This document shows positions 1 to 8,808 of a stretch of 64,000 nucleotides of DNA, one piece after another (positions within the stretch are counted from its first letter, which is position 1; every line of letters begins with the position of its first letter). Both the position numbers and the translations under genes were made by a program. Below the pieces are notes generated by a model. It was not told where the DNA came from. It searched no databases and saw only the letters and a list, made by a program, of their open reading frames with translations. Origin of the DNA: Chlorobium sp. (GTDB lineage Bacteria; Bacteroidota; Chlorobiia; Chlorobiales; Chlorobiaceae); assembly GCA_028277225.1 (NCBI GenBank), contig JANQHB010000042.1, positions 1-64,000 of the forward strand. Reading direction: 5' to 3'.

Positions 1-90
1 AAATCCTCATGTACTCTGTGTACACTCCGGTTTCTCCGCTCCGTTCGCCTTGCACTTGAACCGCTCATGACAATATATAGAGGTGCCCAT

Positions 91-705
91 ATGAAGAGAA
101 TGCTGGAAAAATTCAGGGATGTAACGGCCCGTAAACCCTCGGGATGGCTGGGAAAGCGAATGTACGTGGATCCCAGGGCGCATCGGGAGTCTTTTCGAAT
201 AATATTGGAAAAACTCGATCTCAAAAATGACGATACCTATCTCGAGGTTGCCTGTGGCGGCGGGGTGCTCTTCGAGATGGCGTTACGGATAGTGAACCGC
301 GCAGCGGCAATTGATCATAGTGCCGATATGGTGGAATTGACCATCGAGAGAAACAAGGCTGCGGTACAGAGCGGTGTGGCCGAGGTGGTGGAAGGCAATG
401 CTGAATCGCTTCCCTGGCCGGATGAAAGCTTTTCCTGTGCAGCATGTGCCAACGCCTTCTTCTTCATCGAGCATCCCGAACTGCTGTTGAGTGAGATATC
501 CCGTGTGCTCGAACCAAAAGGCCGCCTGGTATTTACCACATTCTCCGGTGAATCGTCGCTGATCGGCCTATTGTTCAAACGACCCTACAATCTGAAGACA
601 TACCCGAAAGAAAAAATGCAACTCATGCTCTCTTCAGCGGGTTTCAGTGTGGTAGAAGCTGACACCATATCGGGTATTCAGGTCTGGATGGCGCAGAAAG
701 CATAA
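91..705 (+). CDS. class I SAM-dependent methyltransferase (UbiE/Methyltransf_11 type)
   Basis: This is a soluble SAM-dependent methyltransferase of about 204 residues. The glycine-rich SAM loop LEVACGGGVLFEMA lies in the first third, followed by an acidic residue at the end of the next strand (AAIDHSADMVEL), a motif II-like stretch (GNAESLPWPDESF) and LEPKGRLVFTTF, which is the motif III region. The start is set at 91 rather than the earlier ATG at 67, because AGAGG at 79-83 sits at the right distance before ATG 91. The substrate cannot be read from the sequence. The family includes ubiquinone/menaquinone and many small-molecule methyltransferases, and no neighbour points to a pathway. Confidence 0.85.
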   Translation: MKRMLEKFRDVTARKPSGWLGKRMYVDPRAHRESFRIILEKLDLKNDDTYLEVACGGGVLFEMALRIVNRAAAIDHSADMVELTIERNKAAVQSGVAEVVEGNAESLPWPDESFSCAACANAFFFIEHPELLLSEISRVLEPKGRLVFTTFSGESSLIGLLFKRPYNLKTYPKEKMQLMLSSAGFSVVEADTISGIQVWMAQKA

Positions 706-786
706 ACTTGGAAGTGAAAAGAATAAATGGTAAATAGTGTACTGTTTGTTCTTAATTTTTATTCAAACCAAATAAATATAGAGGAT

Positions 787-1500
787 ATGCGGAAGTTGTC
801 ATTACTGATGATGGTTGTAGCCTTCATCTTTGCGGGTTGTTCAGGTGCTTCTGAACAGAAAGCGGAACCAGAACAGAAAGCGGAACCAGAACAGAAAGTT
901 GAGTCAGAACAGAAAGCCGGATCAGAACAGGAAACTGAAGAGGTCTCAGGCGAAGAGGCGGAAAGTAAAGCATACAGTTTTGACAAGGATTCATTTGCAT
1001 TCAGTTTTACAGCCTATGGTGCTAAAGACAAGTCATATTCTATAGCCGGTATTACCTTTAAGGATTTTACGGTGAATTCACCTGATAACAAGCTTACAGG
1101 TACTACTCTTGAAGTGAAGCTGGGATCTGTCGATTCATCTGCCGACAAAAACAACGGTAAGGGCGGTGATTGGCCGGATATGATCCTTCCGACCAGGGAT
1201 GAGAACATCGTCAAGGGATTTGTGGATAATCTGGCCAAGAAAGAAACAGCAACGGCTAAAGTAGTCGGCGTTGATGATGCCAAAGTTGACCTGGAAGTCA
1301 CCCTGAATGGTGTGACGAAAGTCGTCGAAATGCCATACACTGTAACCGACGGTGTGCTTACTGCAAAAGGCTCAACGGACGTTCTGGATTACAATGCCAG
1401 TAAAGCGTTTGAAGAGTTTGCAAATCTCTGCACTGCGGCCTGGCACTATGGTAAATCATGGTCCGATATCGAGCTGACCTTTTCTGTGAACGTTGAGTGA
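787..1500 (+). CDS. lipoprotein with N-terminal acidic repeat, unknown function
   Basis: The start at 787 gives a classical lipoprotein signal (MRKLSLLMMVVAFIFAGCSG), so the mature protein would be lipidated at the Cys of AGCSG; the earlier in-frame ATG at 727 would bury this signal. After the lipobox comes a low-complexity linker built of EQKAEP-type hexapeptides, and then a globular domain of about 170 residues that I recognise only loosely. It resembles YceI-like or other periplasmic small-ligand domains in its mix of beta-prone segments, but no motif proves this. GAGG directly precedes the ATG with a short spacer. A strong hairpin follows the stop, so it is probably monocistronic. Confidence 0.75.
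   Translation: MRKLSLLMMVVAFIFAGCSGASEQKAEPEQKAEPEQKVESEQKAGSEQETEEVSGEEAESKAYSFDKDSFAFSFTAYGAKDKSYSIAGITFKDFTVNSPDNKLTGTTLEVKLGSVDSSADKNNGKGGDWPDMILPTRDENIVKGFVDNLAKKETATAKVVGVDDAKVDLEVTLNGVTKVVEMPYTVTDGVLTAKGSTDVLDYNASKAFEEFANLCTAAWHYGKSWSDIELTFSVNVE
853..940 (+). repeat. 18-nt in-frame tandem repeat (EQKAEP linker)
   Basis: Units beginning GAACAGAAAG start at 853, 871, 889 and 907, with a partial fifth at 925. The first two units are identical and the later ones diverge at their 3' half. The period of 18 keeps the reading frame, so copy number could vary without breaking the lipoprotein. Confidence 0.9.
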
Positions 1501-1523
1501 GCTTATCGCGAGTCGGTAATGAC

Positions 1524-1566
1524 AACAAGCCGCCTGGAATCCGCTTCCTGGCGGCTTGTTTTATTT
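1524..1566. terminator. bidirectional rho-independent terminator
   Basis: The arms AACAAGCCGCC (1524-1534) and GGCGGCTTGTT (1550-1560) are perfectly complementary and are followed by TTATTTT. It lies between the convergent lipoprotein gene (plus) and the minus-strand DUF2149 gene and could end transcription from both. Confidence 0.85.
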
Positions 1567-1593
1567 TGAGGGCCTGGTTTGAACGTTGATACA

Positions 1594-1920
1594 TCAGTCG
1601 GGTATGTAGATGATCTCACCGTTCTCAAGCTGATACGCTGAGCCTATTCTTTTCCCTTTCCGGCCGGTCCGGTTTTCCTCGTCGGATGCCTTGTAGGTTT
1701 CGATCTTCTCGCCCTTTTTCGTGATGATTTCCATGTTCTGTTTGCCGGGATTCTTGACCATGGTGAAATCTTCCTTAGAAAACAGCTCGAGCATGTTGTA
1801 ACGGGCGACAAGGGCAACCATCAGGGCTACAGCAAACACCATAGCCACATCAAAGAGGTTGGTCAATGATGAAAGAGGGTCATTGTCTTCAGGCGTGTTC
1901 AGGAGTCGTCTTTTTCTCAT
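1594..1920 (-). CDS. DUF2149 family small membrane protein (HmuV-like)
   Basis: A 108-residue protein with one membrane segment (about residues 24-42, FDVAMVFAVALMVALVAR) and a polar C-terminal domain. The position of the membrane segment and the small C-terminal domain recall ExbD/TolR, and the family is known as DUF2149. It is the last gene of the minus-strand operon and overlaps the end of the ExbB-like gene by 4 nt. In Bacteroidetes a DUF2149 protein follows an ExbB-like protein downstream of the CobN-like hmuS (hmuSTUV), which is the same order as here. It is probably the small partner of the proton channel next door; its exact role is unknown. Confidence 0.75.
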   Translation of the reverse strand: MRKRRLLNTPEDNDPLSSLTNLFDVAMVFAVALMVALVARYNMLELFSKEDFTMVKNPGKQNMEIITKKGEKIETYKASDEENRTGRKGKRIGSAYQLENGEIIYIPD

Positions 1921-2540
1921 GATTTCCTTTCCTCCGGCCGATTGTTCAGTTTCTTTTCGGTTATTGAATCCGCGATGAAGTCAAGGGTGTTCATGTCGTC
2001 GGCATACCAGCGTTGCTTGGTCTGCAGGGTGACAAATCCGATCGCCCCGATAAAAAGACCGATAACCGTTGTGGCAAAAGCGACCTGCATGTTGCTGGCC
2101 ATCGATGCCACATCGCCGACAGCCAGAGCCACCAGAGCCGGTCCCATGGGTATCAGGGTTCCCATCAGCCCAAGCATCGGCCCCAGTTTGCTGAGTATCC
2201 TGGATTTTCCAAGATCCTTGTCCGCGATGATTTCATAATCACCGATCAGCTTGTCAAGCCCGGCACGGTTGTTTTCTTTTTCAAGCATTTCAAGAATCGT
2301 TTGAACCAGTTCGTTGCTTTTCCGCTGTTTATCTGAAAAACCATCGACCGACAGTTCTTCAAGCTTCCTGTTTATGAGCTGTTTTTTTATTGCTCTGTTG
2401 TTTTTGTTCCTGTCTATAAACTGACCGTAAAAGCTGCCGCCCAGCAACAGGGCCCTGAAAAAAAACAGCAGGAGCAGGACAATTACCGGCACAAGAAGTC
2501 CGGTCGATAGCCAGTAAAGCGTGTTGGTGATAATATCCAT
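1917..2540 (-). CDS. MotA/TolQ/ExbB proton channel family protein (HmuU-like)
   Basis: A 207-residue inner-membrane protein. It has an N-terminal membrane segment (LSTGLLVPVIVLLLLFFFRA), a cytoplasmic charged region, then two closely spaced hydrophobic segments. The TolQ/ExbB signature region is recognisable (LSKLGPMLGLMGTLIPMGPA ... MQVAFATTVIGLFIGAIGF). Family members use proton flow to drive work in the cell envelope, as in ExbB-ExbD-TonB. It lies between the HmuT-like and DUF2149 genes in one transcription unit with the CobN-family gene, so it probably energises whatever that periplasmic protein does. No canonical ExbD or TonB is adjacent. Confidence 0.85.
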   Translation of the reverse strand: MDIITNTLYWLSTGLLVPVIVLLLLFFFRALLLGGSFYGQFIDRNKNNRAIKKQLINRKLEELSVDGFSDKQRKSNELVQTILEMLEKENNRAGLDKLIGDYEIIADKDLGKSRILSKLGPMLGLMGTLIPMGPALVALAVGDVASMASNMQVAFATTVIGLFIGAIGFVTLQTKQRWYADDMNTLDFIADSITEKKLNNRPEERKS

Positions 2541-2594
2541 GACTGTATGTTTGAAAGTTTACTGTTTTTGCGTGTTCCGGAATATGAATGCCCT

Positions 2595-3311
2595 TTACGA
2601 TGCATCGGGCGGATGCTGATCGCGTCTGAACCGTCGTACTGCAATTCTGATGTTGTAGAGTATATATCCGATCAGGACTCCAGCTGTTGTGATGCCGATG
2701 AAAACGGCCAGTTTTTCCGGTTCGAAATCAGCCTGATAGCTGCTTGCGTTGTAATCGGCAAGGCCTGCATTGAGCAGTACCGAGAGGAAGAGCAGCATTA
2801 TGTTTGTCAGAAAGATCAGTTCGAAACGCGATGTGTCGTCCGGAAGTGCTCTTTTGATGCAGAAGGCAGTTAGAAATATTCCCGATGTGAGCGCAAAGGA
2901 AACGAGAAGTGCCATTTCGAAAAAATCTATGCCTGCAAAGTGCCGGAAGAGTTGCAGTTCAAAGTAAAAGACTGCTCCGACGATCAGGATACCGGGGAAA
3001 AACTTGAGGGTGTCGAGCAACGGTTTTTTTTTGCTGGAAAACAGGTTGTCGAGCAAACCGATGCTGATCAGCATACTGCAGATTGCCTCAATGGTAACAA
3101 GAACGGCGAACGAGGAAACCGACTGCCGGTCAGAAAGAAGTTTTTCAAATACATTGCTTTCTATCGTGATGATCTCCGGATAGAGCAGATATGCTATAAG
3201 CCCTGCAATGCATGCAAAGAGCGACATGCCGCCCCAATGTTTGAAAAGGGCGGCTTTGGAGCTGTATTGCAAGAGGGCAAGAATCAGTATGATCTGAAAG
3301 AGCAGTTCCAT
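2595..3311 (-). CDS. polytopic membrane protein of the CobN-like operon (HmuT-like, DUF2162-like)
   Basis: A 238-residue very hydrophobic protein with about six to seven predicted membrane segments and a basic C-terminus (RIAVRRFRRDQ), consistent with a cytoplasmic tail. I do not see catalytic motifs. Its position, between the CobN-family gene and the ExbB-like gene, matches that of HmuT/DUF2162-type proteins in hmu and archaeal cobN-like loci. It may form the channel or a scaffold for the CobN-like protein. The assignment rests mainly on context, so the family name is tentative. Confidence 0.6.
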   Translation of the reverse strand: MELLFQIILILALLQYSSKAALFKHWGGMSLFACIAGLIAYLLYPEIITIESNVFEKLLSDRQSVSSFAVLVTIEAICSMLISIGLLDNLFSSKKKPLLDTLKFFPGILIVGAVFYFELQLFRHFAGIDFFEMALLVSFALTSGIFLTAFCIKRALPDDTSRFELIFLTNIMLLFLSVLLNAGLADYNASSYQADFEPEKLAVFIGITTAGVLIGYILYNIRIAVRRFRRDQHPPDAS

Positions 3312-3383
3312 GATGTATAGAGGAAAGCTGTTTTAACCGTTCTTCAGACGATCGTTGCAGTTCAGGTGAAGACAGCAGGCTCT

Positions 3384-6300
3384 CTATCTGCGGAGTCTTT
3401 TAAGTGCAAAAAAGAGCAGGAGCAGCAGGACAACTGCTGCGATGATCCACAAGGTATCGTTGTTTTTCTCTTCGCTTTGCTGCCCGGTCTGTTTCTTTTG
3501 TTGTTTCTCTGTCTCATCTTTTTTCAGGACAACGCTTTTTTTGTCGGTATCGAGCGGTATGTCCCGGGCTTTGCTGATTGCTGTACGATAGTTTTTTGCG
3601 AGTTCTGTGGATAGTTTTTCTGCGATGAAGTCCCTGAGTTTTGCATTGTCACAGACAAAGCCGCTGCACCCTGCTTCATGGTCGCGTACCAGTTCGGCAT
3701 GAAGTTCTGCAAGCTCCCGAAGTTGACTTTGAGAAGCCTTCCAGTAGCCTTTACGGGCGGTCTCCAGCATCACCGAACTCATTTCCTGCAAGGCATAGGG
3801 GTTTTCAGCTTCGAATCGCTCCCTCACGTCGAGATCCAGTACGTCTTTTACGTAGATGTCATGATAGTTGTTCCAGACATAGTCATCGATGGCCGATGGT
3901 TTCATGACGTTCCATCCATAGGTATTACGGAATGTCTCGGCGAATTTTTCCATTGATGAGGCCTCGCCTCTCAAGAGTTCCTGTATGTATTTCGGGTTGA
4001 ATACAGTAGAGTTTGTTTCAACTCCTATGGCCTCTTTGAGTTCCTGCATTTTCGGACGGTTCACGTTTCTGAAGTCGTTGAAATACGCTGTCGGATCGTT
4101 ACCGGTCACCGATCTGACTGCGAGATTCAACCCTCCCATGAATTCATAGACATGGTCGAGACTCACAGGTCCCCAGGTGTTGCTCGAACGAGGTTGGACA
4201 ACGGTTTCGGTATTCTGAAGGGCAGCTTCGAAAATTCCTTTTCGAAAGGTTCCCCAGTCTTCGCCGCTCTCATAGATGGCGCCCATGTTGTCAAGATATT
4301 GACGGGCGATCTCTTCTTCATCGTCCCATGCGTCTCCTTTTTCCACGAGCCCCATGATGTTGGTGCCGTAGTTGCCGTTGATGCCGCCAAAAATGCGTTT
4401 GGAAGAGTATTTACGTGCATCAAGAGGAGAAAAGCCTTTTTCGAGAAGATATTTTTCTGCATCCAGAAGGCCGCGCTTTACATAATTCAGGCTGTCTGCA
4501 TCTTTCGATTCCGATACCAGAATGATCGCTCTGTTTATGAGATCAAGGCGTGAGGCTGCTATATCACGCAGTTGTCCGGACGTCTGTATGACGACATCGA
4601 TCCTGGGTCTCTTCAGTTCTTCTATCGGTATGAGCCGAAGAGTATGGACAGTGCCCATTGCATCACGAACAGGTTCAACGCCCAGAAGGTAAAGGATCTG
4701 GGCGATAGTCGCTCCTTCTGTAGAAATGAAATTGGTTGACCAGAGTGTGAAGCTTATTTTTTTCGGGTAACGGCCTTTCAGCGCTTTTTCCTTTTCGAGC
4801 AGAGAGGTGGCCAGACGTTTGCCTACTTTCCATGCTTCTTCCGATGGCGTACGTTCTGCATTGACGGCATACATGTTTCGACCTGTTGGAAGAGCGAGCG
4901 GATTGACGACAGGGTCGCCGCCTGATGAAGGCGCTGTATAGCCGCCGTTAAGGGCATTGAGGATAGCGGCATGTTCAAGACCGGGACTTTTGGCAAGGTT
5001 TGTCCTGTGTTCTTCTGCACTTGTGATCGTATCCCTTATTTTCAAAACTGCCTTGGCATAGCTTGCCTTGCGCTCTTCTTTCCGGCCGGTCAGACGGTTG
5101 ACGACCGATATCGCTTTTTCAAAAGCCACGTGCCACTGTTTTGTGTCTGCGAAGTGTTCTGAATAGCTTTTGTTTTCGCAGTAGCCAAAAGAATCGGTGC
5201 TGTCCTGTATGAATTCCAGGATCTCCATTCCTTTTTTCAGTGTTTCGAGCGTGTAGGATTCTGTCTGTTGTTCAATAGTGCCGGAAAACACGAGTTCCAG
5301 CCATCTGACATATTCCGGTAGGTCGCATGTTCCGGCTTGTTTTTTAAGCAATGCCGTGTGCTCGGCTTTGATCTTGTCAGCCAGTTCGTCGTCTTTCAGC
5401 AGTTCAAATGTTTTGGTGCGTAAAGAGTCGTTCTGCATCAGTCTGAGCAGGTCGAGCATGTCGGGCTGGCTTGCAATGGAGATGGCTTCGAACATTTCCG
5501 GTGCCATTCCTTTCATTTTCTCGGCAAGTTTTTTCGCTTTTGCCCTTTTGCCGGCATCGAGCATCTGCGTTGCTCTTTCAAAGACTTTGTCTGACTGCAA
5601 TTTTTCAATATACTCGCGGTTTTTTGCCTCGGTGCACAGTTTTGCGATCAGCTTCGGCAGCTGTTCTTCGTCGACCTTTTTTTCTTTTGTTTCGCTTGTA
5701 GCGGTCTGGCTCAACATAAGAGCCAGAAGATCGATCTCCCTGTTTTCCTCTTGCCAGCTTTCAGCCATGCTGAGTTCTTCTTTTGAGACCAGCGAGGCGA
5801 TGAGGTTTGCCGGAGCTGCTCCCTGCATGACTTGTCGTATGATCCTCGATGCTTTAGGGCGATAGCGCTTGGAGACAAACATCGTGTTCCGGTGTTGTTC
5901 GGGTGTTATGTTGCCGCGTATGACATCAAGTTCAGCCAGTGAAAAGGCCACGCGATCGAGAGACATGATCCGTGCCGAACTGTTCAGTTTGCTTTTTGAG
6001 TATGGGACACCAAGAGTATAGAGACCGGCAGTGACATTTTCCTGTTCGATTTCTTCAAGGTGTTCATGAATACGGTCGATGACAGCGTTGTCGTAGTTTT
6101 TTGTTGAATCGATACTCAGGGTGCGATGAATATTGAGTTTTTCGGTCAGCACTTTAACCGAACGGGCATATTCCTCCCTGACAGGTCCATCGGAAAGGCT
6201 GTTATATCTGTCAAGTTTACGGTGGAGCTGTTCCAGTTCGCTGCGCAAACCGCTTTTCATGAACGGAGGAGTGAGGTGGGTCAAAAGCGTCGCGTAGCTG

Positions 6301-8090
6301 CGGCGTTTGGCGATAATTCCCTCGCCTATGTTGTTGATGGTATAGACATAAAAATGCGGCGTTGTTCCTATCAGGCGATCAGGCCAGTCATAGTCGGAAA
6401 GAACAACCTGTTTGCCGGGAGTGAACTCGAGACTGCCATGTGTCCCGAAATGAAGAATTGCATCGGCATCGAATCCGTACCGGGCCCAGAGATATGATGC
6501 GATATAGGTATGCGGAGGAGCTGTTTTCGCTCCATGAACCAGCTGCTGGGTATCATCGCCGATTCCAGGAAGCGGCTGTGGCAAAAGGCAGACATTACCA
6601 AACTGCACTCGTGTGACGGCGATATATTGCTGTCCGTTTTTTTCAAGATTCATATAGCTGCCGGGCGCTTCCCCATATTTCTCGACCACGTCCTGGTAGA
6701 GCTCTTCAGGCAATGCCTTCAGGCACCAGTTTTCATACTGCTTTTTTTCGATCAGTTGCGGATCGCCTTGTTTCATATAACTGTCAAGGGCCCCGTGTGC
6801 ATATGAGCCGAGTACCGGCCCTTTTTGCATCATTATCTTTTCGAACTCTTCTTTTGTTTCGGGCAGCCCGTCAACGTTATAGCCATCGTCCTGCAGCTTT
6901 TTCAGAACAGAGAACAATGATGGAATCACTTCCATGCCTGCTGCGACAAATGAGTTTTTACCCGGGCCTTTGAAATAGTATATCGCGACTTTTTTTTCGC
7001 TGTTGCTGATGTTCTGCAGATTCAGCCGTTTGGCGGTCATTTCAGAAAACTCGGTAATACGGTTATCGATACCGTCAAAGATCAGATAACCGGACTTGTT
7101 TTTGTGCTGGGCAATGACTGCGTATGGAGCCACTGCTCCGTCAAGTTCAGGCATGACGATACTCATCGACATCATGCCTCCATACATGCCTTGCGGATCC
7201 TTCAGCCATTCGTCGTACTCGCCATAGATGGTCTGAGGAGTAAGAACAGGAATGTTCTGTTCTTTCAGCCAGTCGACCGCCTTGTCCTGTGTCCCCATTG
7301 CAAGTCTGCCGTGCGGACGGAGCAGTACGATATCAGGTTTGACTTTTTTAAGAAGTTCAATCCTTTTTTTTCCGAACGAATTGATACAGTAAACGTTCAG
7401 CTCCTGTTTTTCCAGTGCATTGATAAGCTTGACGGTATGTTCAGGGTTGGAGTTCTGCATGTTGACATTTCCGGAAACAAGTGCAACACGGGGTTTGCCT
7501 TTCTTATACAATCCGCTTTCGCGATAGTACTTTTCGTAGGCTTCAACCGTGGCAAAAGTCAACTCTTCCTCAAGATGAAACAGAAAGTTTCTTGGAATGA
7601 TCACAGGCTCGTCGTATGACTCGAGAAATACCTTTTTGCGGTCGATCTCGCTGCGGACGTAGTTGAACAGACTGCGGAAGTTTTTCGAGCCTTTGTTTCT
7701 GAGAAGGGTCGATATATAATCAAGTTCTTTTCCTGAAATATTGGTCAGCTCGTATTCAGGATTGTTCACATCGGCCATGAAGATTTTTGTTCCTTTGGCG
7801 GAAGCATTTCTTATCAGATCGAGTTGATCCGCAGAGAGGCGGAGGCCATGACCCCGGATCAGGACGAAAGGAAACCTGGATAGCTTGTCCAGTTCTTCAG
7901 GCTCAAGAAGTTCGAGATGTACCCAGGAATTTGTTTTGGCGCGCTCCATTTTCTCGACCATGAAACCGGGAAATGAGACTACGGCGATTCTGGTGGGTGA
8001 AACATGGGTTGTATATGCCAGCCAGGCAGCAACAGATGCTGCGAGGATGAAAAAAATAATTACAGCGAGTTGTTTTGCGGATATAGACAT
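3384..8090 (-). CDS. membrane-anchored CobN/BchH-family chelatase-like protein (HmuS-like)
   Basis: At 1568 residues it is the largest gene of the window and belongs to the CobN/BchH large-subunit chelatase superfamily. Family motifs include HFGTHGSLEF (around residue 547) and the glycine-rich INGNYGTNIM (around residue 1236). Unlike cytoplasmic CobN it begins with a signal-anchor-like segment (residues about 7-27) and ends with a hydrophobic helix followed by KRLRR, so the bulk should be periplasmic and tethered at both ends. It is the first gene of an operon with HmuT-, ExbB- and DUF2149-like proteins. No CobS/CobT or BchI/BchD ATPase subunits are nearby, and cobalamin synthesis here uses CbiK. 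I infer tetrapyrrole metal handling in the periplasm, for example heme demetallation as described for HmuS, rather than cobalt insertion for B12. Confidence 0.8.
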   Translation of the reverse strand: MSISAKQLAVIIFFILAASVAAWLAYTTHVSPTRIAVVSFPGFMVEKMERAKTNSWVHLELLEPEELDKLSRFPFVLIRGHGLRLSADQLDLIRNASAKGTKIFMADVNNPEYELTNISGKELDYISTLLRNKGSKNFRSLFNYVRSEIDRKKVFLESYDEPVIIPRNFLFHLEEELTFATVEAYEKYYRESGLYKKGKPRVALVSGNVNMQNSNPEHTVKLINALEKQELNVYCINSFGKKRIELLKKVKPDIVLLRPHGRLAMGTQDKAVDWLKEQNIPVLTPQTIYGEYDEWLKDPQGMYGGMMSMSIVMPELDGAVAPYAVIAQHKNKSGYLIFDGIDNRITEFSEMTAKRLNLQNISNSEKKVAIYYFKGPGKNSFVAAGMEVIPSLFSVLKKLQDDGYNVDGLPETKEEFEKIMMQKGPVLGSYAHGALDSYMKQGDPQLIEKKQYENWCLKALPEELYQDVVEKYGEAPGSYMNLEKNGQQYIAVTRVQFGNVCLLPQPLPGIGDDTQQLVHGAKTAPPHTYIASYLWARYGFDADAILHFGTHGSLEFTPGKQVVLSDYDWPDRLIGTTPHFYVYTINNIGEGIIAKRRSYATLLTHLTPPFMKSGLRSELEQLHRKLDRYNSLSDGPVREEYARSVKVLTEKLNIHRTLSIDSTKNYDNAVIDRIHEHLEEIEQENVTAGLYTLGVPYSKSKLNSSARIMSLDRVAFSLAELDVIRGNITPEQHRNTMFVSKRYRPKASRIIRQVMQGAAPANLIASLVSKEELSMAESWQEENREIDLLALMLSQTATSETKEKKVDEEQLPKLIAKLCTEAKNREYIEKLQSDKVFERATQMLDAGKRAKAKKLAEKMKGMAPEMFEAISIASQPDMLDLLRLMQNDSLRTKTFELLKDDELADKIKAEHTALLKKQAGTCDLPEYVRWLELVFSGTIEQQTESYTLETLKKGMEILEFIQDSTDSFGYCENKSYSEHFADTKQWHVAFEKAISVVNRLTGRKEERKASYAKAVLKIRDTITSAEEHRTNLAKSPGLEHAAILNALNGGYTAPSSGGDPVVNPLALPTGRNMYAVNAERTPSEEAWKVGKRLATSLLEKEKALKGRYPKKISFTLWSTNFISTEGATIAQILYLLGVEPVRDAMGTVHTLRLIPIEELKRPRIDVVIQTSGQLRDIAASRLDLINRAIILVSESKDADSLNYVKRGLLDAEKYLLEKGFSPLDARKYSSKRIFGGINGNYGTNIMGLVEKGDAWDDEEEIARQYLDNMGAIYESGEDWGTFRKGIFEAALQNTETVVQPRSSNTWGPVSLDHVYEFMGGLNLAVRSVTGNDPTAYFNDFRNVNRPKMQELKEAIGVETNSTVFNPKYIQELLRGEASSMEKFAETFRNTYGWNVMKPSAIDDYVWNNYHDIYVKDVLDLDVRERFEAENPYALQEMSSVMLETARKGYWKASQSQLRELAELHAELVRDHEAGCSGFVCDNAKLRDFIAEKLSTELAKNYRTAISKARDIPLDTDKKSVVLKKDETEKQQKKQTGQQSEEKNNDTLWIIAAVVLLLLLFFALKRLRR

Positions 8091-8231
8091 TTGCAGGAAA
8101 AATGAGCCGTTACCCGAAACAGAAAAAAAGCACGTGATGGATGGTATCTTCCGGCAGGGTCAAACGGTCAGTGTTGGAACGAACTTTATTCTTCTAAAAG
8201 CGATGATAAATTTACTTAGTCAAATTAAAAG

Positions 8232-8363
8232 ATGAAAGATATTTCTGATCTGAATAATTCTCCGGGGGGATGGGAAGTCTACACCGTTTTGAGATCGGGA
8301 ACGGGAACCGATTGTGGCGGTCTGTTTGTTGACGGTACTGTTTTCGAAACAGCAAGGACATAA
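8232..8363 (+). CDS. possible small ORF, 43 residues
   Basis: An ATG-initiated frame in the gap between the divergent CobN-like and cyclotransferase genes encodes a small hydrophilic peptide ending just before the next start. There is no convincing Shine-Dalgarno sequence and no recognisable motif. It may simply be 5' leader of the downstream gene. Confidence 0.2.
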   Translation: MKDISDLNNSPGGWEVYTVLRSGTGTDCGGLFVDGTVFETART

Positions 8364-8376
8364 ACCGGTGTGGATG

Positions 8377-8808
8377 ATGAACGAGGATTATCTGTTTGTC
8401 TACGGGACATTGATGCAAAACGGTACGTGTGAAGAGAGAAAGCTGCTCGACCGCTTTGCAGAATTCCTTGGATATGCATTCTTGCAGGCGAAGCTTTTCA
8501 GGATCGGCTCATATCCGGGAGCCGTACCCTCGGGGAGTCCGGGTGACCGGGTGAGAGGGGAAGTCTATCGCATACGCTCACCCGATCCGGTGCTTGAAAA
8601 ACTTGACCGCTATGAAGGATGCGGCAAGGATACTCAGGATCCTCCGCTGTTTGTCCGCAAAAAAATGATGGTGCATATTGAGAATGGTGGGCATGTTCCT
8701 GTCTGGGTCTACCTGTACAACCGGAATACAGAAGGGCTCATTCAAATAGAATCCTGGAATGAGTGCATTATTGACGGCAGTCAGGATTGTTCCGCAGGTT
8801 CGACATGA
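8377..8808 (+). CDS. gamma-glutamylcyclotransferase (GGCT/AIG2-like) family protein
   Basis: About 143 residues starting MNEDYLFVYGTLMQNG. The YGTLM segment near the N-terminus is the hallmark of the GGCT/AIG2 fold, and RGEVYRI ... LEKLDRYEGC carries the conserved region with the catalytic-type Glu. Known members release 5-oxoproline from gamma-glutamyl peptides or act on glutathione-degradation products. Two ATGs in tandem (8374 and 8377) leave the start ambiguous by one codon. Its 3' end overlaps the 3' end of the convergent thiH by 28 nt, and no terminator separates them. Confidence 0.8.
   Translation: MNEDYLFVYGTLMQNGTCEERKLLDRFAEFLGYAFLQAKLFRIGSYPGAVPSGSPGDRVRGEVYRIRSPDPVLEKLDRYEGCGKDTQDPPLFVRKKMMVHIENGGHVPVWVYLYNRNTEGLIQIESWNECIIDGSQDCSAGST

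Noticed and set aside
3384..8090. Calling the CobN-family gene the cobaltochelatase of the B12 pathway.
   Set aside because: CbiK, CbiD and CbiG show early cobalt insertion; CobS/CobT are absent nearby; and the protein is membrane-tethered at both ends.
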